The position numbers and the translations under genes are program-made. A stretch of DNA of 64,000 nucleotides from Acanthosepion pharaonis (Eukaryota > Mollusca > Cephalopoda > Sepiida > Sepiidae): positions 23,138-87,137 of the forward strand of contig CAHIKZ030003502.1 in NCBI GenBank assembly GCA_903632075.3, given 5' to 3'. Of the stretch, positions 28,413 through 38,617 are shown piece by piece. The notes below the pieces were generated by a model. The model was not told the origin of the DNA, searched no databases, and worked only from the letters and a program-made list of their open reading frames with translations. Every line of letters begins with the position of its first letter. Position 1 is the first letter of the stretch.

Positions 28413-30713
28413 CAGCGGCCTCCCCGGCGGGCATGACCGGCCAGCGCCGCGATCAGCGCGGGAGCGGTCATAGCGATAGATGCTGTCGGGATCGGCTGGC
28501 CCGTCGCGGTCGCGCGCAGCTGCACGACCGGCGCGCTGACGGCGGCCACCGGTGCATCGTCGTCCATGACCCAGTCGCACGGCCGGCGCCTCGCCTGCCG
28601 GCAGTTGCAGCAATACAGCGATAGCCATTGGCCCAGTACGGGCCGCAGGAAACGGTCCATCCATTCCGCCCCGTCCCATCGAGCAGGCAGAGCGGCGGCG
28701 CGCCCTCCGGTTGCGGCAGGCTGGTCGTCGCGAACAGCGCCAGCGGGGTCGAGAATCTCGATCGCCTGCCGTCCATACCGTCACCCGGGATCGCGCCGCT
28801 GCCCGGAAGCTGGCGCGATATCGACGGGCAGCGGAATGATCTCGATCGCGCCCGCCATCGCATAGGCGCATTCTGCATCGCCATCGGTCAGGCGTGAGTA
28901 CTCCCGTCGCATCGTCGGGGCGACGCTCGACAGGGCGTCATGACGACCGCGATGCAGCGGTCAAGCCGTCACCGACGATCAGGCGGACCTGCCCACCCGA
29001 CCAATGAATGGGCATCGTGCGCGATCTTTTCCACCTGGTCGATCGCGCCCAGCGGAAATGGCCTGGCGCAATCCATCAAGGTCGTCGAACAACAGGGCCG
29101 GCGTACCATGCTGAGCCTCGCTCCGCCTCCTGCTCGACATCCGCGACCCGATCGAAACGCAGCCCCTGCCGCCGCCGCGAGGCCGCCGCCATCGACAGGA
29201 GCATGGGCAGCCCGCTGTCGGGGCAAGGTCTGTCGGCATAAAGCCCGGTCGCCATCACTGCGGTGCGGCAGGTTGACCACCACTCTTCGGTATCGAGCAC
29301 ATCGTCGACGCCCAGCGCATAATCGCCATCGCGAGTCGCGACACGACCAGCGTCGATGGCGCTTCGCCGCCCATATGCGGAAGCTCCCGAGCGGCAGCAT
29401 CGGCAGGCGCGGCCGCGCACCGTGGCGATCTGGGCAGGGCCGACGGGGTCGATCCGCACCTGCGGCCCACGGACCTTGACGATTTTACCTCGATCGATTG
29501 GCGTGCCAGCGCGAACGTTGCTGGCCGACCGCGACGAGATGGTCGATATGATAGACAGGGTCAGCGGGACCGATGGTGATGGTCAGACCGGGCCGGTTGT
29601 CGAGCGCGACGCAGCCGCCGTCCATTGTCCTGACACCGCGTCCTGACATGGTCGAGGCGGTGTCACGACTGGACAGGCCGGGGGCGAAGACCAGCTTCAG
29701 CTTGTCGGCCGGGCTCGTGCGGCGACCTCTGCAGCGCTGTGCACGCTCCTCGCCACCGCCTTGGCGGCGATGTGGGCGACGCCGATGCCGCGCCGTCATC
29801 CTCGACCTCGATCAGGATTTGATTGCCCGACTGGCGAGCCGTCACGCAGATCTGGCCCGTGGGGGCTTGCCCCGACGGCGGCGCTCGGCGGCGACTCAAT
29901 GCTGGCGTCGATCGCGTTGCGGATGATGTGGACCAGGTCGCATCATCTCGATCATCTCGGCGATCTGTGTCGACATCCGACCCTTCGATCTCGCAGGATC
30001 ACCGCCTGCTCCAGTTCGGGCAGCCAAAGGCGGACCATGCGGGGAAGAGCCGCGAATGCGCATCGACCTTCTGCATCCGGGTCCGCGTCACCGTATCGCG
30101 CATATCGGCGACGGTCAGCGACAGCCGGTCCAGCGCCGCTCTCAACCTGCGGATCGAGCATCGCCGTCGCGCAGCCGGCGGGCGAGTTCGTTGCGCGCCA
30201 GCACCATGTCGGATTGGCTGCTCATCATCCGGTCGAGCAGGTCGACGTTCAGGCGGATGCTGCGCGGCGCGACGCGCGCCGCCGTCGCGGTACGGCGCGG
30301 GCGACGGGTGTGGGCCTCGACCTGCGAGAGGGCGAGGATCGCGCCCTCGTCATCCGGGAGTCGTCCAGCGGCACGCCCGCCGCGATCGCCTGACCACCGC
30401 ACCGATCCGGTCACCGACGATCGCCAGCACGCCGTTGACCAGCGCGGTATCGGGCATCCGACCGCCATCACGGACCGCCGCCAGCGTATCCTCGGCGGCA
30501 TGGCTCAATCGTGACAGGCGCGGCAGGTCCAGAAAGCCACAGCTTCCCTTCACCGTGTGGACGAAGCGGAAGATCGCATCGAGCGCCGCGATCGGCAGGG
30601 TTCGCCTCCCACGCGACGATCTCGCCGGACAGCGTCCAGCGTCTCGCGGGTTTCGGCAATGAATTCCCGCAGCAGGTCGTCCATATTTCCCGGGACACCG
30701 AGATTTCGGACAT
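28412..30713 (-). CDS. cheA: Chemotaxis histidine kinase CheA with C-terminal receiver-like domain
   Basis: Multi-domain kinase of about 765 residues. The N-terminal Hpt domain has FRFVHTVKGSCGFLDLPRLS with the phospho-histidine. The dimer helix has SIRLNVDLLDRMMSSQSDMV and VADMRDTVTRTRMQKVDALF; the ATPase has HIIRNAIDASIE and QILIEVEDDGAG, then a GRGVGMDVVR-like box. Two CheW-like parts follow (GDYALGVDDVLDTEEW, GLPMLL; ALLFDDLDGLRQAISAGAID). The last 100 residues resemble a receiver without its acidic pocket (PPLCLLDGTGEWMDRFLRPV). Start ATG 30713 or 30684; stop TGA 28412. At least fifteen indels. Confidence 0.92.
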
Positions 30714-30743
30714 CGTCTTGCCGCCACAAGATTAAAAGGGCGT

Positions 30744-31385
30744 TTACCCCGCCCGGATCGCGGCCCCTGTGATCATGGTATTGGGCGCCGGCTCGGTCAC
30801 CAGCGTCATGCCGCCATGTTCCACCGTCAGCGTGTGGATCAGGAAAGCCGGCGCGGTGCGCGAGCCGAGCGGTTCGGTCCCCTGCCCTCCATCAGGGTAC
30901 GGCGGATTTCGGGGTCGAGCAGGATGCGCGGGCCCCTCCAGCCGGATCGCGATCTCGATCGCCCACGCCCCGCCTCGGCACCAATGTCGATCGTCCCGCC
31001 CCGCGCCAGCGCCTCGACCGCGATCAGCGCCAGATTGACCGTGATACGCACCGCCGGCTTGGGCAGCGACGGCGCCTCGACCAGCCAGCCCAGCGTGGTG
31101 CGACGATTGTCGACCAACAGCCCTCGACTGGCCGCCTTCGCCTCGGCCATGTCGACCTGGTCGCTGAAGCCGCCACCGCACCGAACGCCGCGAAAGAATT
31201 TCAGCTTGTTGGCCGAAGCCGCGCACTGTCGGCCAGCAATTCCATGCACCGCGCACGCATTGCCGGATCGGTTTCTGTCGGCGAGCAATTCCAGCCCGTT
31301 GTTGAGTGGCGCCCACGGGGACAGAAGATCATTGGCACAGTCGCGAACACAGCAAGCTCGCGAAATCCACCGGGCTGACGGTCAT
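30744..31385 (-). CDS. chpT: ChpT-like histidine phosphotransferase
   Basis: Histidine phosphotransfer protein of the ChpT fold (degenerate histidine kinase dimer). It starts MTVSPVDFASLLCSRLCH-D with the phosphoacceptor histidine at the point of a frameshift near 31340. Then TDPAMRARCMELLADSAR, FSDQVDMAEAKAA, LVDNRRTTLGWLVEAPSLPK, VRITVNLALIAVEALARGGT and the end LTVEHGGMTLVTEPAPNTMI. About 210 residues. Start ATG overlaps the M67 gene stop (ATGA). In Caulobacter ChpT relays phosphate from CckA to CtrA/CpdR; here its place in a che operon suggests service to CheA or local receivers. Confidence 0.85.
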
Positions 31386-31827
31386 GCAAAACCTTGACGA
31401 AGTTTCCCTTTGACGCGACCGACGCATCGGCGCAAGCAAGGGCGAGCGGTTCGAACCGGCCATGGCGTCGGCCCGCCGCGACCGCACGCCGTGCGGTGAC
31501 CTTCCGCCGCCAGCGATCAGCCAGATCGTTCCGTCGGGCGCGGCATCGGCGGCGTCCCGCGGCGAAGGCTCGGGCAGCCCCTGTCGGATGCGAATGATAA
31601 TGGCTGATCACGCTGGCCTGCCGCCCCTGCGCCCCGGGATGCGCGGCGATCAACGCGGCGGGTCGATCTCGAACCGGTGCCGTGGCTCGGCGGCGACATT
31701 GGTGCAAGGGACAGCGGACACGATGCTGTTCCCTCGCTCAGCAGCAGCCCGCACACTTCGCGATCGGGCAAGGCGGCGGCGGACGGCGAATGAAGTCCAG
31801 CGCATCGCTTGAAATCGTTACGGTCAT
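31382..31827 (-). CDS. M67/JAMM-type metallopeptidase
   Basis: Zinc peptidase of the Mov34/MPN/JAB family, about 145 residues. It starts MTVTISSDALDFIRR, has the conserved glutamate in DREVCGLLL, and the JAMM ligands in HYHSHPTGAAR with PS..D following in a shifted frame. Bacterial members remove C-terminal extensions from ubiquitin-like sulfur carriers or act on small peptides. The stop TGA 31382-31384 overlaps the chpT start, so it is the first gene of the che operon. Start ATG 31827 overlaps the plus-strand upstream region of the pseudouridine synthase gene. Indels near 31790, 31675, 31620 and 31570. Confidence 0.85.
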
Positions 31828-31844
31828 GCCCAATTTATTTAAGC

Positions 31845-32784
31845 CATGGACCGGGGTTTCCATCATCGATGCGCGGATCGCGCCCACAGCGGATGGCTGG
31901 CGGTTGGACCGTGCGCTGGCCGATGCGGTGCCGACTTTGTCACGCGAACGGCTGAAGGTGCTGATCGCCAGCGGCGCGGTGACGCGCGAGGGCGTGATGG
32001 CGCGCGACCCCGCCAAGCGCGGCGGCGGCGGGCGATCTGTTCCAGTCGCCGTCCCTGCCCCCACCCCGGCGCATAACGAGGCGCAGGATATTCCGCTCGT
32101 CATCGCATACGAAGATGAGCATCTGATCGTCATCGACAAGCCCGCCGGGCTGGTCGCACCCGCCGCGGGCAATCTGGACGGGACTCTGGTCAATGCGCTG
32201 CTGCATTATTGCGGCGGGTCGCTGTCGGGCATCGGTGGCGTCGCGCGACCGGGCATCGTCCACCGGATCGACAAGGACACCTCCGGCCTGATGGTCGCCG
32301 CCAGACCGACCGCACCCATGAGGGCCTCGCCAAGCAGTTCGCCGCCCACTCGATCGACCGCCGCTACCGCGCGATTACCGGTGGCATCCCCGCCCCGCCG
32401 ACGGCACGGTCGACGCCTCGCTCGCGCGTAGCCCGCAGAACCGCAAAAAGGTCGCGATCGTGCAGGGCGGCAAGCGCGCCGTAACCCATTACCGCACCAT
32501 CGAGAAGCTGAACAACGCGGCGCTGGTCGAATGCCGCCTGAGACGGGACGCACCCATCAGGTGCGGGTGCATATGCAATCGCTCGGTCACGCCTTGCTGG
32601 GCGACCCTGTTTATGGTAGAAACAAAGGGTGCTCAAAAAGCCCTGCTCGATGAACTCGATTTCCGGCGCCAAGCTGCACGCGGCGCATCTGGGCTTTATT
32701 CATCCCATAAGCGGTAACGCTTTAGCGTTTGAGAGCCCAATGCCTGCCGATATGCAGGAACTGTTCAGTCGGCTTCACGTATAG
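31845..32784 (+). CDS. RluA-family 23S rRNA pseudouridine synthase
   Basis: Pseudouridine synthase with an N-terminal S4-like RNA-binding domain (WRLDRALADAVPTLSRERLK, VLIASGAVTREG) and the catalytic domain (IPLVIAYEDEHLIVIDKPAG, LLHYCGGSLSGIGGVARPGI). The catalytic aspartate lies in HRIDKDTSGLMV, followed by LAKQFAAHSIDRRYRAITGG, GRTHQVRVHMQSLGHALLGD and PVYG. It is closest in plan to RluD. About 310 residues. The start is unclear: ATG 31845 needs an early shift, ATG 31826 would overlap the divergent gene. Stop TAG 32782-32784. Indels near 32300, 32390, 32540 and 32630. Confidence 0.9.
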
Positions 32785-32848
32785 CAGAAGACCGCCTGCA
32801 CCCGATGACGGGACGGACGGAATGACGCCCAGAAAGGGAGCCAGGATC

Positions 32849-33739
32849 ATGGCAAAAGGCAGCAACGTCCCGGCGACGATTCTGCGCTGGCGGGGGAGCA
32901 ATCGCTCAACCGCTATCTGGCCGAGATCAAGAAATTCCCGATCCTTGCCCCGGAGCAGGGAATATACGCTCGCCAAGCGCTTCCTGTGAGCATGGCGACC
33001 CGGAAGCGGCGGCGCAGCTCGTCACTTCGCACCTGCGTCTCGTGGCGAAGATCGCGATGGGTTATCGCGGCTATGGGCCCACCCGAACTGATCTCAGAGG
33101 GTAATATCGCCTGATGCAGGGCGTGAAGAAATTCGAGCCGATCGCGGCTTCCGCCTCGCCACCTATGCGATGTGGTGGATCAGGGCCTCGATCCTGGAAT
33201 ATATCCTGCGGTCGTGGAGCCCGTGAAGATGGAACCACCGCGGCGCAGAAGAAGCTGTTCTTCAACCTGCGCCGGATGAAGTCGAAGCTCGACGCGTTCG
33301 AGGACGGTGATCTGCGCCCCGAGGACGTGACCAAGATCGCCACCGATCTGGGCGTCAACGAGGACGAGGTCATCAGCATGAACCGCCGCACGGCGATGGG
33401 GGCGATACCGCTCAACGTCTCGATGCGCGAGGATGGCGAGGGCCAGTGGCAGGACTGGCTGGCCGATGACGCGCCGCTTCAGGACCGGTCGTCGCCGAGC
33501 AGCAGGAGGCGGATGTCCGCCACGACATGCTGGTCAGCGCGATGGACGACCTGAACGACCGCGAAAAGCATCCCTGACCGAGCGTCGCCTGACCGACGAT
33601 CCCAAGACGCTGGAAGAGCTGAGAGCTGTCTACGGCGTCAGCCGCGAGCGCGTCCGCCAGATCGAGGTGCGCGTTCGAGAAGCTGCAAAAGGCGATGATG
33701 CGTATCGCCGGCGAGAAGCGGCTGCTGGCGGCGGCCTGA
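32849..33739 (+). CDS. rpoH: RNA polymerase heat-shock sigma factor RpoH
   Basis: Sigma-32 type factor of about 295 residues. It starts MAKGSNVPATI, then LNRYLAEIKKFPILAPEQEY in repaired frames, with region 2 SHLRLVAKIAMGYRGYGLPT and WWIRASILEYILRSWSLV. The RpoH box lies at about TAAQKKLFFNLRRMKSKLDA. Region 4 reads LTEERRLTDDPKTLEELS, YGVSRERVRQIEVRAFEKLQ. ATG 32849 has AAAGGGAG upstream. Stop TGA 33737-33739, two bases before the next gene. Indels near 32890, 32960, 33080, 33110, 33140, 33220, 33490 and 33570. Confidence 0.95.
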
Positions 33740-33741
33740 GC

Positions 33742-34966
33742 ATGACGGGCCGCACCGTCGTCATTGGCGGCGGTGCGGCTGGATCGCGGCGGCGCGGACG
33801 TTGCACGATGCGGGCGCGATGTTCTGGGCTGATCGAGGCGGCGGATCGGCTGGGCGGGCGGGAGCGTTTGTTCGCCGACCGGCCATTGTCGATCATGGCT
33901 GTGGCTGGCTTAATTCGGCCAAGCGCAATCCTTGGACCGCCATCGCCGAACAGGCGGGCTTCACCATCGACCGCCGCTCGCCCAATTGGCAGGGTCCAGT
34001 GGAACGACCCGGGCTTTCCTCCTGACCAGAAGCGCGCTCGGCGAGGCTTATGCGCGGTTCGAAGAGGCGGCGATGGCTGCGTCGACGGCCCCGACCGGCC
34101 GTTGTCGGGCTTTTGTCGATAAGGACGATCCGTGGCGGCCGATAATCGATGCGATCTCCGGCTATGCCAATGGCGCCTGCTGGCTGGAAGTGTCGCTGCA
34201 CGACTGGGCGGCGTATGAGAAGGCGGCGGCGACCGACGATAATTGGGCGGTGGTCGAGGGCTGCGGCACCGTTATCGTGAACCACGCGGCTGGCGTGCCC
34301 GTGGGGACCAGCGTAACGGCGACCCGATCGACCATCGCGGCCAGACCATCCGCATTAAAACCTCTGCCGGTATGATCGAGGCGGATCACGTCATCATCGC
34401 CGTTCCCACCACCGTTCTGGCGGACGGCAGCTGACCTTCGACCCACCACTCCCCGCCAAGCAGGAGGCCGCCGCAGCACTTCCGCTGAATCGCCGACAAG
34501 GTCTTTCTCGGTCGAAGGCCCCTGCCCTCGCCCGCGCATGCAATATCTGACCGGCAATCCCACAGCGCCTGCACCGCCAGCCACCGCCTCTCCCCCTTCG
34601 GCTGGCCGATCGTCGAGAGCTTCTTCGGCGGCCCCTGCGCCGAGGCGTTGGAAGACGAAGGCACGGCGGCGCAATTCGCCATCGACGAACTGGTCACTCT
34701 GCTGGGCAGCGACTGGCGGCAGCGCTTTTACCGCGCTGGGCGCTACCGCTGGCGGCACGTGCCGTTGATCGGTGGCAGTTACAGCCACGCCGTGGTCGGT
34801 CAAGCCGGAGCGCGACAGATACTGGCCGAGCCGGTCGACGGCCGGATCTTCTTTGCAGGTGAGGCCTGCTCACATGAGGATTTCTCAACCGCGCATGGAG
34901 CTTATGAGACGGGAATGGGGCTGCGCACGCGGTCATGCGGCAGATACGCATCCCCGTCATGTCTGA
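33742..34966 (+). CDS. Flavin-containing amine oxidoreductase-like protein
   Basis: FAD-dependent protein of the amine oxidase/phytoene desaturase superfamily, about 410 residues. It starts MTGRTVVIGGGAAG, has an EAADRLGGRARLF-type second motif, VDHGCGWLNSAKRNPWTAIA, GYANGACWLEVSLHDWAAYE, VEGCGTVIVN, MIEADHVIIAVPTTVLADG, and the C-terminal FAD site GRIFFAGEACSHEDFSTAHG followed by AYETG. Start ATG 33742 is two bases after the rpoH stop, so it is probably co-transcribed. The substrate is unknown. The end is uncertain: TGA at 34964 or, in another frame, TAG near 35068. Confidence 0.82.
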
Positions 34967-35194
34967 CTCCACTATTTTACGCGGAATTGCAGTCGATACG
35001 GCGTTGCCGGAGCCATGTTCGTTCACAAAATTCCTATATGCCGGGCTGTTGAACCAGACCTCATAGCTTCTTCCAGACTGCACCGAACAAGTTAGGGTGA
35101 AGGTCCGTCCGTCCGCCGACTGAACTGGCTGGTTACGACCGCAGTCGATAGGTCTCGGGCGAAGCATATACAAGGAATAGCTGTCGCGCCGCAT
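34950..35194 (-). CDS. Hypothetical protein with Cys-containing beta-rich sequence
   Basis: An open frame on the minus strand with coding-like composition: IDCGRNQPVQSADGRTFTLT, CSVQSGRSYEVWFNSPAYRN and FVNEHGSGNAVSTAIPRKIV, about 80 residues. It lies downstream of the LuxR-type gene and overlaps the last codons of the amine oxidoreductase. No signal peptide or family is recognised. It may be a real small gene or an accident in GC-rich sequence; the start codon is a guess. Confidence 0.3.
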
Positions 35195-35241
35195 AGGGCG
35201 GTCGAACGACCTTCAGACTGATCGGTCCGGCTGATATCACC

Positions 35242-35681
35242 CTATTTGCGGCCGGACTGGTCGATATTACGCGCGGCGGCCTGGCGGGGCTTCGCGGCAT
35301 CACCTGAAGTCAAATGTGTCGCCGCCGGGATCGCGATGGTCGTTATCGCGGATATCATCATCGGCATTCCCCACCGGCCCAGAAAACGCGAGCCGCCCGT
35401 CGCCCTGATGCGGACTGAACCGGTGGTTGGTCCTCGACGGGCCTCGGTAACACCCCCGGATTTTTTCGGACCCTGAAAATTGGGAGCCGCCCCGTCTATC
35501 AAAAGACGGGCAGCGCCCCGGCTGCTGCTCGCACCCGTCTTGCGCCGCGCTTCGCGGAGGCGCTCATACGGTATGGATGGAAGGCCCAATTCGGCCGCTG
35601 CGCTCTTCACGTCATGCCCCCGCGCCAGCAGGTGAAGGACGGCGACTTCTTGTCGGTCAGGCCAAAGGGCGTATCGGGCAT
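35242..35681 (-). CDS. LuxR-type HTH regulator with C-terminal membrane segment
   Basis: About 145 residues. The N-terminal DNA-binding domain is of the GerE/LuxR kind: VAVLHLLARGHDVKSAAAEL, GLS-x-x-YERLREARRKTG and ASSSRGAARLLIDGAAPNF. A basic linker with RATGGSRFLGRWGM leads to a hydrophobic stretch (MPMMISAITTIAIPAATHLT) that could cross the membrane. It lacks any sensor domain. Start taken at ATG 35681 (MPDTPFGLTDK). Stop TAG 35242. Indels near 35650 and 35565. Such membrane-tailed HTH proteins are common in sphingomonads; the target is unknown. Confidence 0.75.
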
Positions 35682-35710
35682 GGCCGGACCATGCCTCAGC
35701 GAATACACAC

Positions 35711-35743
35711 AAAAAAGGCCCCGGTTTTCACCGGGCCCTTTTC
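35711..35743 (-). terminator. Rho-independent terminator of the alpha/beta hydrolase gene
   Basis: On the minus strand AAAGGGCCCGG, loop TGAAAA, CCGGGGCCTTT, followed by TTT and GTGTGTATT. It starts about 16 bases past the hydrolase stop. One mismatch in the stem may be a sequencing error. Confidence 0.85.
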
Positions 35744-35758
35744 CATTCCGCAATCCGA

Positions 35759-36416
35759 TCAACTCACCGGATCGGCGAGTTCCGGGTCCAATCGCATATC
35801 CAGATACCGGTCCACCGACCCCATCAGCTCGGGCATTTCATGCTCGAAAAAATGGTTGGCCTTGGGGATGGTGTCGTGGTGGATGGTGATGTGCTTCTGG
35901 GTGCGCAGCTTGTCGACCAGCTTCTGGGTCGCCGCCGGGGTCGCGACTTCGTCCCGCCTCGCCCTGAATGATGATGCCCGAGGAGGGGCACGGCGCCGAA
36001 GGTGAAGTCATACGCATATTGGCGGAGGCGCGACCGAGATGAAGCCGCGGATTTCAGGGCGGCGCATCAGAAGCTGCATGCCGATCCACGCGCCGAAGCT
36101 GACGCCAGCGATCCGGTGGTCGAGGCCTCCGGGTGGAAGCTCTGCACCCAGTCGAGTGCCGAGGCGGCGTCGGACAGTTCGCCGATGCCGTTGTCGAACG
36201 TGCCTGGCTCTTGCCCACGCCGCGGAAGTTGAAGCGCAGCGTCGCGAAGCCGCGCCGCTGGAAGGTCTTGTAGAGTTCCGGACGATGCGGTTGTTCATCG
36301 TGCCGCCCGCATTGGGATGCGGATGCAGGATCATGGCGACGGGCGCACGGGACGCGGAGCGGGAGCGAAACGGCCTTCGAGACGGCCTTCGGGGCCGGGA
36401 AAAATGACTTCGGCAT
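35759..36416 (-). CDS. Alpha/beta hydrolase
   Basis: Serine hydrolase-fold protein of about 215 residues (COG2945-like). It starts MPEVIFPGPEGRLEG in repaired frames, then MILHPHPNAGGTMNNRIV, YKTFQRRGFATLRFNFRGVG with the oxyanion region, GVSFGAWIGMQLLMRRPEI carrying the nucleophile elbow G-x-S-x-G, GFISVAPPP, IIIQGEADEVATP and HFFEHEMPELM with the catalytic histidine. Start ATG 36416, stop TGA 35759-35761. Indels near 36350, 36280, 36200, 36130, 36020 and 35955. It is divergent from the cysteine desulfurases. Substrate unknown. Confidence 0.88.
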
Positions 36417-36492
36417 CAAAACCGCCGATCTGGATGCGCGCTGGTGGAGCGCCGGGAACGTTGCGCTATAGGCCGGGACGTCATTTTCGCAA

Positions 36493-37562
36493 TTGTTCGA
36501 TCATTCCAGCTACGGAACATCCCTGCCCCGCCTTTACCTCGATCATGCCGCGACCACCCCTGATGACCGAGGCCGCCCGCGCAGCCTTGGCGGACGGTGT
36601 GCGATCTGGGCCAACCCCCTCCTCCCCATGCCGGGGGCGCGCCGCCGCGCGCGCTGGAGGACGCCCGCGCCAGCATCGGTCGTTCGCTGGGGTGGCGGCA
36701 CGAGATATTGTTCACCAGTGGGGCCAGCTGATCCCGTCCATCGCGCTGACCCGTTCGATGGCAGAGCGGCGTTTTGTCGGGGCGATCGACCATGACGCGG
36801 TGCTGCGCGCGGGCGCCGGATGCGATCGTGATGCCGGTCGGACCTGACGGCGTACTCCGCCCGCCCGATCTTGGCGGCCCCCGCGCCGTGGTGACGGTGC
36901 AATGGGCCAATAGCGAAACCGGCGTGCGCCAGCCGATCGCCGAGCTGGCTGAGGCGATCCATGCCGCCAGGCACATCCTGCTGGTCGACGCCGCGCAAAT
37001 GCCCGCCGGTGCGGACCCCGACGTCATTGAACATGCCGACCTCGTCGCACTGTCGGCGCACAAGCGCGGCGGGCCGCCGGGGATCGGCGCTGCTGGTCGC
37101 GATCTCGCGGTGCTGGCACCGACCGGGGGCAGGAGCGGTGGGCTATCGCCCCGGCACCGAGAATATGCCGGGGTGCTTCGGCTATGCCGCCGCGCTCGCC
37201 GAGCCGGAACCGGATCACGCCGACCTGCGCGCACCTCGACGATGCGATCCGGCGCTCGGGCGGGATCGTGGTGGCGACGCCAGCCGCCGCCATCCCGCCA
37301 TCGCCAGCTATCACATGCCCGGCAAGCCCTCCGCCGCGCAGTTGATCCAGTTCGACCTCGCGCAGATTTCGGTCTCGGCGGGCAGCGCTTGCGCCAGTGG
37401 CAGCCTGAAGCCGAGTCATGTCCTCGCTGCCCTCGGCTGGGACGTGGAGGCGCGGGTGAGGTGGTGCCCGGGTCAGCTTTTGGCCGCGCGACGACGCGAG
37501 GATGTCGATCGCTTCATCGCCGCCCGGCGCGCCATCGCGGGGCAACGGGTGAGGCGGCGTGA
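36493..37562 (+). CDS. Cysteine desulfurase 1 (aminotransferase class V)
   Basis: PLP enzyme that takes sulfur from cysteine. It reads LPRLYLDHAATTP, EILFTSGASE-like in shifted frames, VTVQWANSETGVRQPIAELA, LLVDAAQMPAGADPDVIEHA, and ADLVALSAHKRGGPPGIGA with the PLP lysine. The active cysteine lies in ISVSAGSACASGSLKPSHVL. About 355 residues. Start ATG 36493; stop TGA 37560-37562 overlapping the next gene's GTG. Indels throughout. Compared with the second copy, the lysine loop is KRGG instead of KIHG and the N-terminal part is shorter, so the two are paralogues, not a recent duplication. Confidence 0.9.
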
Positions 37563-38617
37563 TCTATCTCGATTATCAAGCCACCACCGCTCGCGCCAGA
37601 GGCGTTGAGGGCGATCTCCCCCGGTTGGAACAGGGCCATGCCAATCCCCACTCGCCGCACCGTGCCGGGCGGCAGGCACGCGCGGCGGTGGAGGTCGCGC
37701 GCGATCAGGTGGCGGCGCTGCTGCCCTCCGGCGGGCGCGTAGTGTTCACCAGCGGCGCGACTGAGGCGCTCAACTGGACGATCAAGGGCCGGACGGCGCG
37801 ATCGTCACCACCGCGATCGAACATGCCGCCGTGCTGGATACGGCAAAGGCGACGGCACGGCCGCTGACCATCCTGCCCGTCGATGACCAAGGCCAGTTGC
37901 ACCGACCGCGATCGCGCCGGGCACCGAACTGGTCGCCGCGATGCTGGTGAACAACGAGATCGGCACCATCCAGCCGATCGCCGCGCTGGCCGACAGAAGC
38001 CCACCGGGCCGGCGCCCGGATGCTGTGCGATGCGGTGCAGGGCTGCGGCCGGATCGCGATCCCCGACACGGTCGATCTGGTCGCGCTGTCGGCGCACAAG
38101 ATCCATGGGCCCAAGGGCATCGGTGCGCAGTGGATCCGCGACGGTATCCCCTTCCCCCCGCTACTTCATGGCGGCGATCAGGAAGGCGGACGCTCGGGCA
38201 CGCTTCAGCCCGGCGCTGTGCGCGGGGTTCGGCGTGGCGGCGCGGTTGATGGCGACGCGAGCGGAGGCGGATGCCGCGCATCTCGAAAGGCTCTGGTCGA
38301 TCGCTATCGAGCAGTTCGGCCCGGACTGGACGATCAACGGATCAACCGAAGAGCGCTATCACGGCAATCTCAACGTCCGGCGTGAGGGGCTCGATGTCGC
38401 GCGGCTGATGTCGGATTGCCGCGACATCGCCTTTTCGGCGGGCAGCGCCTGCGCCAGCGGATCAGGACGCCAAGCCATGTGCTGACCGCGCTTGGCCTGT
38501 CCGAGGCGCAGGCCAAATCGTCCATCCGTCTCGGCTTCGGCCGCTATACCAGCGAAGAGGAATTGATCCGGGCCATCGACCAGTTGGTCGCCGCCGCCAA
38601 AGGCGCAGCGGCTGTGA
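37559..38617 (+). CDS. Cysteine desulfurase 2 (NifS/IscS-like)
   Basis: Second PLP desulfurase of about 355 residues: IYLDYQATTP, ANPHSPHRAGRQARAAVEVA, VVFTSGATEALNWTIKG, AIEHAAVLDTA, AAMLVNNEIGTIQPIAALAD, LVALSAHKIHGPKGIGAQWI with the PLP lysine, HGGDQEGGRSGT, and the active cysteine loop FSAGSACASGSGRPSHVLTA. It ends ELIRAIDQLVAAAKAQRL in a shifted frame. Start GTG 37559 overlaps the first desulfurase; stop TGA overlaps the ferredoxin GTG. Likely the main sulfur donor for the neighbouring ferredoxin or the Suf pathway. Confidence 0.92.
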
